Origin: Westiellopsis prolifica IICB1
GTDB taxonomy: Bacteria > Cyanobacteriota > Cyanobacteriia > Cyanobacteriales > Nostocaceae
Assembly (NCBI RefSeq): GCF_004323185.1
Contig: NZ_NAPS01000001.1
Location: 2,266,921-2,305,924, forward strand
Direction: 5' to 3'
Length of the DNA: 39,004 bases
Position numbers and translations under genes: made by a program. Below, one piece after another: positions 8,425-15,900 of this stretch. A model generated the notes under the pieces. The model was given only the letters and a program-made list of their open reading frames with translations, searched no databases and had not been told where the DNA came from. Positions within the stretch are counted from its first letter, which is position 1, and each line of letters starts with the position of its first letter.

Positions 8425-8568
8425 TAATACCAATTATTTATGAAGATGCATAGAAAGAACCCCACCCCCAACCCCTAAGCGCAAGCGCTTAGGGGGGTGG
8501 GGTTTTCGACTGCACTTCACACAACTGAGAACCGCTATAATATGCGGCTTCACAGAAAATTGGTATAA
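8425..8568. mobile_element. MITE-like element with TAATACCAATT termini
   Basis: A 144-bp element with ends TAATACCAATT (8425-8435) and AATTGGTATAA (8558-8568), 10 of 11 bases complementary. It encloses a long GC-rich hairpin. It is related to the element at 33345-33518, whose ends read AGTAATACC. Confidence 0.65.
8460..8506 (+). terminator. GC-rich hairpin followed by TTTT
   Basis: CCCCACCCCC...CCCCTAAGCGC pairs with GCGCTTAGGGG...GTGGGG and is followed by TTTT. It lies inside a MITE just after the DUF1350 gene and could end that transcript. A degraded relative of the same hairpin is at 38699-38767. Confidence 0.5.
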
Positions 8569-8673
8569 GAGGAAATAAAATAGTTATTCATGGTTTCTCT
8601 TCCCGATCCCCAATCCCCAATCCCCAATCCCCTTTCCCCGATCCCCGATCCCTGCCTCTTGCCTTCTTAGCCT

Positions 8674-9810
8674 ATGTTTCAAATTCTAGTAATTGACGAT
8701 GACCCAGCAGTTCAGATACTGCTGAAAAGAATGCTGGAAAGACAGGGTTATAAAGTTGTTGCTGTTAACAACGGTGAGGAAGGAATTAAACAGGCTGCTA
8801 TTGGCAATCCTGCATTAATTATTTGTGATTGGATTATGCCAGGAATGAATGGACTGGAAGTTTGTCAGCGCATCAAAGCAGATCCCAAATTATCGACTAC
8901 ATTTTTCATTCTGTTAACATCTCTCGATTCGATCGCTGATCGCGTTAAAGGTTTGGATGCTGGTGCTGATGACTTTATCACCAAACCAATCGAGCATAAT
9001 GAATTACAAGCACGGGTGAGAGCAGGATTACGTCTGCATCAGTTAAGTCGAGATTTGCAAACTCAAAAACTAATTTTAGAAACTGAATTGGCAGAAGCAG
9101 CAGACTATGTGCGATCGCTCCTTCCTCCTCCAATGGTCAAACCGCTTAGTATTGATTTTTGCTTTATTCCCTCACGGCAACTGGGGGGCGATTGTTTAGA
9201 TTATTACTGGCTTGATCCTGATTATCTGGCAATTTATTTATTAGATACCGCCGGACATGGGCTTAGAGCGACTTTGCCTTCAATTTCTGTACTCAATTTA
9301 CTGCGATCGCGCGCTCTTAAAGGCCTGAATTATTATCAACCAAGTGAGGTATTAAGAGCATTAAATGATACTTTTCAGATGAACTACCAAAATGATAAAT
9401 ACTTTACTATTTGGTATGGTGTTTATAATCGTGTACAGCGTCGATTGACTTATTCTAGTGCAGGTCATCCACCTGCAATTTTATTATCTCCTAAATCGAC
9501 GAACCCTACTGAAGTTCAACTTTTGAGAACTCCAGGTATGCCAGTCGGAATGTTTCCACAGGTAAAATATGCTGATGGTTTTTGCAATATAGAAAAAAAT
9601 AGTACTCTTTATATTTTTAGTGACGGTGCCTACGAAATCACTAAGTCTGATGGTACGCTTTGGGGTTTAGATGCTTTTATCAAAATGCTGGTTCGGTTAC
9701 AGCATCCTCTAGGTTGCCAAGTTAACCAAATTATCCAGCAATTAATCGCTGTGAATCCACAAGAAGTTTTTGATGATGATCTATCTATACTACAAGTGAA
9801 TTTTAATTAA
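8674..9810 (+). CDS. Response regulator fused to SpoIIE/PP2C phosphatase
   Basis: A 378-residue signalling protein. Residues 1-120 are a receiver domain with acidic pocket DDD (8-10), phospho-acceptor Asp52 in CDWIMPGMNG and Lys104 in TKPIE. After a coiled-coil linker, residues about 150-376 form a SpoIIE/RsbU-type PP2C phosphatase: LPPPMV, then GGDCLDYYWL, DTAGHG, SSAGHPPAILL, FSDGAYE and DDLSILQV, carrying the usual metal-binding aspartates. Such proteins dephosphorylate STAS-domain anti-anti-sigma factors when the receiver is phosphorylated. A STAS gene lies convergently 109 bp downstream. The cognate kinase is not identified. Confidence 0.92.
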   Translation: MFQILVIDDDPAVQILLKRMLERQGYKVVAVNNGEEGIKQAAIGNPALIICDWIMPGMNGLEVCQRIKADPKLSTTFFILLTSLDSIADRVKGLDAGADDFITKPIEHNELQARVRAGLRLHQLSRDLQTQKLILETELAEAADYVRSLLPPPMVKPLSIDFCFIPSRQLGGDCLDYYWLDPDYLAIYLLDTAGHGLRATLPSISVLNLLRSRALKGLNYYQPSEVLRALNDTFQMNYQNDKYFTIWYGVYNRVQRRLTYSSAGHPPAILLSPKSTNPTEVQLLRTPGMPVGMFPQVKYADGFCNIEKNSTLYIFSDGAYEITKSDGTLWGLDAFIKMLVRLQHPLGCQVNQIIQQLIAVNPQEVFDDDLSILQVNFN

Positions 9811-9918
9811 ATTAATGAAATTTTAAACTTCAAAAATACCAGATTAATTTTATTTAATTAGAATTGATTAATATGTATATAATTAAGACTATTATTCATT
9901 CTAAAACTAATTGATAAA

Positions 9919-10257
9919 TTAATTCATTTGCTCCTGACTATTAATATATTTATGAAATTCATCTTGATTGGCAAAAATTTCAATAACCTTGTCCATACCT
10001 GTCAATTCAAATAAAATTCTAATCTGTTCATTAATAGAACAGATAACTAGCTTGACATCAACTGCTTGCAAAGCTTTAAAAGCTAACACTAAAGCACCAA
10101 GACCAGAACTATCCATAAACGTCACATCTTTAAAATCAACTAATACAGTCTTTGCACCACTTTCTAACCCTGTGGTAATTTTGTCGCGAAACTCCTGTGA
10201 TTTAGTAGCATCTAGAATTCCGTTTACTTGAATAACTTTGACTGAACTACTCATCAT
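9919..10257 (-). CDS. STAS-domain anti-anti-sigma factor
   Basis: A 112-residue SpoIIAA/RsbV-like protein. The motif DVTFMDSSGLGALVLAF contains the Ser50/Ser51 pair at the site where this family is phosphorylated by an anti-sigma kinase. The opening VIQVNGILDATKSQEFRDKI is the usual first strand and helix. The dephosphorylated form would bind the anti-sigma partner and free its target. It is convergent with the PP2C phosphatase gene, its likely upstream phosphatase. No RsbW-type kinase is seen in the window, so the third partner is elsewhere. The start has two adjacent ATG codons (10257 and 10254); either is possible. Confidence 0.92.
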   Translation of the reverse strand: MMSSSVKVIQVNGILDATKSQEFRDKITTGLESGAKTVLVDFKDVTFMDSSGLGALVLAFKALQAVDVKLVICSINEQIRILFELTGMDKVIEIFANQDEFHKYINSQEQMN

Positions 10258-10553
10258 TTTCCACCACTAGCATAATGTTCTAAATAGCCTGATATTACCA
10301 AGTATAATTGCTAATAATACTTGTTGCCATATTCAAGTGTTAGACCCAAAATGAGATATTTAACCCTGTTTCGTCACTTTGGGAAAATAAAAATAAGAGC
10401 CAAATTTTCAACTGTAGATAGAACAAGCATTTGAGCGTTTATTTTCTCACACAATCACAAATATCAAGATTTTTGCTAAAAGTCTTATGCTGTAAGCATC
10501 CTAGATTATTCACTTCCGAAAGTGATAAAACAGGAATTATTTGCTCCTAAAAG

Positions 10554-11285
10554 TTATCTTTGTTGTAGAGGAATCGCAACGATAAATTCTGCCCCCATTC
10601 CTGGTAAAGAGATGCACTTCAAAGATCCACCATGTTTTTCTGTAATAATCTGATAGCTAATAGAAAGTCCCATTCCTGTACCTTTACCAATAGCCTTAGT
10701 GGTAAAAAAAGGATCAAATAGTCTCTGTTTAACAGTATCTGGAATTCCTAACCCGTTATCAGCAATATGAATTATGACTTGATTGTCTGGATTTACTACC
10801 GTTAAAATACATATGCAAGGTTTTTTTGCTGTTCTTTTGTTGTCTGATAATGATTCTTCGAGGGCATCAATCGCATTTGCCAAAATGTTCATAAATACCT
10901 GATTGATCTGTCCTGGGTAGCATTCAACTGGAGGTATGTTACCGTATTCTTTAATAATTTCAATAGCTATGCGATCGCCTTGGTCTTTGAGCCGATGCTC
11001 TAGAATCATCAGCGTACTATCAATACCCTCATGAATATCTACCTCTTTCATTTCGGCTTCATCCATACGGGAGAAGTTTCGCAATGAAAGCACTATTTCC
11101 CGAATGCGTTCTGCTCCTGTATTCATTGATTTGAGCAGGATAGGCAAATCTGCGATGATAAAATCTAGCTCAATCTTTTTGATCTGTGCTTGTATCTTGG
11201 GTACAGGATCAGGGTAATATTGCCCATAAAGTTGCACTAGCTCAAGTAAGTCTTCAATATATTTAGCCGTTGAAGCTTGGGAAGA
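10554..11285 (-). pseudogene. Histidine kinase missing sensor and H-box
   Basis: The reading frame carries the second half of a cyanobacterial histidine kinase: IREIVLSLRNFSRMDEAEMK, N-box NQVFMNILANAIDALEES, G1 HIADNGLGIPD, F-box LFDPFFTTK, and G2 GKGTGMGLSISYQII. The part that should contain the H-box (HExxNP) is absent. Family-like sequence (AKYIEDLLELVQLYGQYYPD) continues upstream of the first possible start, a GTG at 11237, until a stop at 11286-11288, inside the end of the TPR gene. This indicates a deletion or frameshift fusing two genes. The stop of the TPR gene and the GTG overlap (TAGTG), so a 227-residue ATPase-only protein might still be made by coupled translation. Confidence 0.7.
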
Positions 11286-12034
11286 TTATTGATCACTTCA
11301 GCAGCTTCTTTTAATTTGTTTTCTTGAATCAAAGTCTCTGCTAGCCCTAACCTAGCAGCAGGTATAGCCGGGTTAAGCTGAATCGCTTGTTCAAATGCAT
11401 CTCTAGCGGCTTTATATTCCTCTTTTTCTAAGTAAATACAACCCAACTTAATATAAGCAAGCACAAATTTAGGGTTTAAACTCAAAGCATGATTAAGTTG
11501 CGTGACAGCTTCTGATAACTTTCCTTTGTTTTGATATGCTTGTGCCATCTGCAAGTGAGCTAGAAACATTTCCGGATTTAAGCTCAAAGCTATTCTCAAT
11601 CTCTGTATCGCAGCATCATATTGCTTTTGCTCTATAAACACTTGAGCAATACCCATCTGAGCTGGCGCAGACTTAGGATTTAAATTGAGAACATTCTCAA
11701 ATTGTTCCAAAGCATGACTCAGCTTACCTTGTTTTAAATAAACACGTCCGACATTGAGTGGAGCTTCAGCCATCAAAGGATCTATTTCCATTACTGTCAG
11801 GAAATGATCTAAAGCCTTCTGGTGATGTTTCTGTTTTAGATAAATATTTCCAGCAGCTAAATGAGCATGAACTGAGCGAGAATTAGTTTGTAGAACTGTT
11901 GTCAACTCTGCTAAAGCTTCATTGAAACGTCCTTCTTTTGCTAAAGCCGCACTCAGTTGCAATCGCTCTTGCTCAGTTAAAACTGTTGGTTCATCTTGGT
12001 TCAACCGTTTGATGCTGGGAGTAAACTTGTACAT
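11237..12034 (-). CDS. TPR-repeat protein
   Basis: A 265-residue protein made almost wholly of about six tetratricopeptide repeats of 34 residues, such as HAHLAAGNIYLKQKHHQKAL and APAQMGIAQVFIEQKQYDAA. TPRs form a superhelix for protein-protein contact. There is no enzymatic domain or signal peptide. The front end overlaps the end of the APS kinase gene by 44 bases, so translation may be coupled. The last repeat ends abruptly at NNLPKLQRL and a short tail, exactly where the neighbouring kinase frame begins, which suggests that the carboxyl end was truncated. It probably was, or is, a scaffold for signalling. Confidence 0.8.
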   Translation of the reverse strand: MYKFTPSIKRLNQDEPTVLTEQERLQLSAALAKEGRFNEALAELTTVLQTNSRSVHAHLAAGNIYLKQKHHQKALDHFLTVMEIDPLMAEAPLNVGRVYLKQGKLSHALEQFENVLNLNPKSAPAQMGIAQVFIEQKQYDAAIQRLRIALSLNPEMFLAHLQMAQAYQNKGKLSEAVTQLNHALSLNPKFVLAYIKLGCIYLEKEEYKAARDAFEQAIQLNPAIPAARLGLAETLIQENKLKEAAEVINNLPKLQRLNILKTYLS

Positions 12035-12569
12035 AACCCTTCTGTTCTAACTTAACTAAAACTTTAGATATACTTTCTTCTAAGCTTTCTAAATCAGTTC
12101 TACACTCGATATCTGCATTTAATGGTGGTTCGTAGGGGTCATCAATCCCAGTAAAGTTTTTAATTTGCCCAGAGCGAGCCTTTTGATAAAGCCCTTTAAT
12201 ATCTCTGCGTTCACATACATCTAGCGGTGCATTCACATAAACTTCAATAAAATTGTCAATACGCTGTCGCATTTCTTCGCGAACATCTCGATACGGTGAA
12301 ATCGCTGAAACCAGGACAATCACACCATTGCGAGACAGCAGACTGGCAACAAAACCCAGGCGGCGCACGTTTTCATCTCGATCTTTCTTGCTGAATCCCA
12401 AATCCTGAGTGAGATTTTGGCGCACTACGTCTCCATCTAACACTTCAACTTTGTAGCCTTGGGAACGCAGAATTTTCTCTATAGTGCTGCTAATTGTGGT
12501 CTTACCTGCACCACTTAAGCCAGTAAACCATACAGTAACACCAAGGTGCTGATGCTTACTCAATTCCAT
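11991..12569 (-). CDS. cysC: Adenylyl-sulfate (APS) kinase
   Basis: A 192-residue P-loop kinase that phosphorylates APS to PAPS, the universal sulfate donor. Walker A is GLSGAGKTT (17-25). Family signatures follow: VLDGDVVRQNL, then FSKKDRDENVRRLGFVA, SAISPYRDVREEMRQ, EVYVNAPLDVCERRD and KGLYQKARSGQIKNFTGID. Length is normal. I chose ATG 12569 because the longer open frame upstream (to 12704) is AT-rich and unlike the family. It is transcribed away from the PKS genes across a shared 393-bp region. PAPS is needed by the sulfotransferase at 33514-34419, although general sulfur assimilation is an alternative role. Confidence 0.92.
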   Translation of the reverse strand: MELSKHQHLGVTVWFTGLSGAGKTTISSTIEKILRSQGYKVEVLDGDVVRQNLTQDLGFSKKDRDENVRRLGFVASLLSRNGVIVLVSAISPYRDVREEMRQRIDNFIEVYVNAPLDVCERRDIKGLYQKARSGQIKNFTGIDDPYEPPLNADIECRTDLESLEESISKVLVKLEQKGYVQVYSQHQTVEPR

Positions 12570-12961
12570 AATATTGTTGGTAACTACCTGAATTAATAGT
12601 CTGACTTTGGAAATAATTCCAAAGTTTGATATTTTAGTGATTTTCAACACTTCTACTACGGATTTACCAAAACCTGAGTTTGAAATATATATATATTCTG
12701 GCAATAAAAATCACACATATTTTAAAGACAAAGTTTAAGTAACAGTATATACTGTACCTCCAAAAGGTTTTTGAAATTTTTAGTTTCAGTAAAGTTTCAG
12801 TTAAGTATTTATACGAAAAAACTTTCTTTTTTGGCACTTTATTCTTTTAACGGTACAAAAATTAATTTATATTTATAGTATTTAAAATTACAAAAATATA
12901 AATTATCCTATGTATTTATATGTAAATTGTATCAGCACTTACTTATTCTGAAATATATATC
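12570..12961. promoter_or_regulatory. Divergent promoter region, APS kinase / PKS
   Basis: About 390 bp, strongly AT-rich, between two divergent genes. At 12782-12801 is a direct repeat AGTTTCAGT separated by 11 bp start to start (AGTTTCAGTAA then AGTTTCAGTTA). An 11-bp period is typical of sites bound by OmpR/PhoB-type response regulators. No convincing -35/-10 pair and no Shine-Dalgarno before the PKS start could be assigned. The operator call is tentative. Confidence 0.35.
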
Positions 12962-15900
12962 ATGAGTCAATTTATCTGTTTATCTATAAGTCCTATTGAT
13001 CTTGCTCATCCTGGTATAGCTGTCGCTACCAGTCGTGCAGGTGGTATCGGTATTCTAGACACAGAATTTTGTCATCATCCAAAACAAGCAAGTGATAATT
13101 TAGACCAACTATTAGCTTTAATTAATCCTAATCAATCTATAGGGCTACGTTTATCAGCTGCTCAGGTTGCTTCTAGCCATGCACTGCTAACACGTCTGAG
13201 CAATCAACCTCATTGGTTAATTCTGTGTGGGTGGTATCCAAACACATTAGAAAAAGTTGCCGCATCACTGCCAGCAGGGCGATCGCGTCAACTATTATTA
13301 GAAATTACAGATGTCGAACAAGCTCAAGCTTTAAATTCCCACGCACAACAAATTAATATAGATGGCTTGGTGGCTCGTGGACATGAAAGCGGAGGTTGGG
13401 TAGGTGAAGACTCCGCTTTTATTTTATTACAGAAACTCTTAAGCATTCAGTCACGACCAGTCTATGTACAAGGTGGAATTGGCATTCACACAGCAGCAGC
13501 TTGTCGCGCCGCCGGAGCGGCTGGTGTAGTATTAGATGACCAACTATGGTTGATGCCAGAATCGCCCCTACCCCAGGAATGGCAACGTCATCTAAGTAAT
13601 CTCAATGGTCAAGAAGCGGTAGTATTGGGCGAAAGGCTCAATCCTGGTTGTCGTGTGTTGTCCCGTCCAGGCTTTCCAGTGATCACCAACCTACAGCAAC
13701 TTGCCGATCAAATAGAAGTTGAAAACGATGGTTCTGCTGGTGGTGTTCAAAATTGGCAGCAACAAGCGCAAACATTCATCGGTTGGGGTGAACCAGGAAA
13801 ACTTGCTTGGCCAATGGGACAAGTCGTAGGATTAGCAGCAACATTCCGCGATCGCTACTCCACAACTGGTAAACTGATTCAAACATTACTCCAACAAAGT
13901 CAAGAACAACTCAAAATCGCTCAACAACTGCGTCCCTTGGATGCCAATGCACCTTTAGCAGTATTATCTCATAGCACAGAATATCCAATAGTTCAAGGGC
14001 CAATGACACGGGTGAGCGATACCGCAGAATTTGCCAATGCAGTTTCCCAAGCCGGAGGACTGCCATTGTTAGCTTTGGCACTGATGCGTGGTTCCCAAGT
14101 ACGCAGCTTACTGCAAAAAACCCAGGAATTATTAGGTAATCGACCTTGGGGAATTGGGATGCTGGGTTTTGTTTCCCACGCCTTGCGGGAAGAACAAATT
14201 CAAGCGGTGAAAGAATTTCAGCCGAAATTTGCTTTAATTGCAGGTGGACGCCCTGATCAAGCAGCCCATTTTGAAGCCCAAGGGATTGCGACTTATATCC
14301 ATGTTCCCGCCCCACGCTTATTAAAAATGTTTCTGGAACAAGGAGCAAGACGGTTTGTATTTGAAGGTCGCGAATGTGGTGGTCATGTTGGTCCGTTGAG
14401 TAGTTTTGTTCTCTGGGAAAGCATGATCACTACTTTGTTAGCAGATGTAGAACCAGGTAAAGAATCAGACATACATATTCTTTTTGCCGGTGGTATTCAT
14501 GATGCCCGTTCCGCAGCTATGATTTCCGCTATGGCTGCACCCTTAGTAGAACGAGGGATGCGGATTGGTGTGCTGATGGGAACAGCATATTTGTTTACCC
14601 AAGAAGCAGTTACCTGTGGTGCGATCGTCCCGAAATTTCAAGAACAAGCCCTAGCATGTAACCATACAATTAACTTAGAAACCGGGCCTGGTCATGCTAG
14701 TCGTTGTGTTGTCACTCCCTTTGCTCAAGAATTTTACACCACACGACGAGAAATGCTGGCAGCAGGTAATCCACCAGAGGAAATCAAAGACACTTTAGAA
14801 AATTTAACATTAGGACGGTTACGCATAGCTTCCAAAGGATTGCAGCGCACAGCAGATGGTCAGGTGCAAACTGTGGGTGAAGGACAACAACTGACTGATG
14901 GTATGTACATGATCGGGCAAGTCGCGACTCTGCGCCATCAAGTATGTACAGTGCGGGAATTACATCAAAATGTATCGGAAATTGGTACTAAGCTGTTAAT
15001 GTCTGCATTCGTAGAACAAGATGTAGAAGAAGTCAGGACTCGTCCGTCAGATATTGCCATTATTGGTATAGGCACATTATTACCCCAAGCCCAGTATCCC
15101 CAAACCTTCTGGGATAACATTCTCCGCAAAGTCGATGCGATTACAGAAATTCCTGCCCAGCGTTGGGACTGGCGACTGTACTATGATCCTGACCGAAACG
15201 CCAGAGATAAAGTTTATTCTAAATGGGGTGGATTTCTAGAAGATGTACCTTTTGATCCACTGCGTTTTGGAATTCCACCCAAATCATTAAAATCCATTGA
15301 ACCAGTACAACTGCTGGCACTTGAGACAGTACGGCGAGCCTTAGAAGATGCTGGCTACGAATCTGGTAACTTTGACCGTGAGCATACTTCGGTGATTTTG
15401 GGAGCAGGTGGTGGAATTGCAGATTTAGGTCAACAATACGCTACCCGTTGTGAAATTCCCCGGATGGTTGGCAAAACTTCACCAGAAGTTTGGGAGCGTT
15501 TACCAGAATGGACCGAAGAATCTTTTCCTGGCTTATTATTGAACGTCATTGCAGGTCGAGTAGCCAATCGTTTTGATTTTGGTGGTCACAATTTCACAGT
15601 TGATGCTGCTTGCGCTTCTTCTTTAGCAGCTTTGGATTTAGCAGTGAAAGAACTCGAAACTGGACGTAGTAATGTGGCGATCGCAGGTGGAGTTGATACT
15701 GTTCAAAGTCCCTTTGCTTACTTGTGCTTTAGCAAAACTCAGGCGCTTTCACCACGGGGAAAATCGCGGACATTTGACAAAACAGCAGATGGAATTGTGA
15801 TTAGTGAAGGTTTAGCCGTCGTTGTACTCAAACGTCTCGCCGACGCCGAGCGAGATGGCGATCGCATTTACGGAGTGATCAAAGCCGTCGCTAGTTCCAG

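Noticed and set aside
13911-14348. Minus-strand frame of 145 codons inside the first PKS gene
   Set aside because: It is the shadow of the second NMO barrel, which shows clear family motifs on the plus strand. The same applies to the other long opposite-strand frames in the PKS genes (16326-16820, 20006-20257, 24049-24388).
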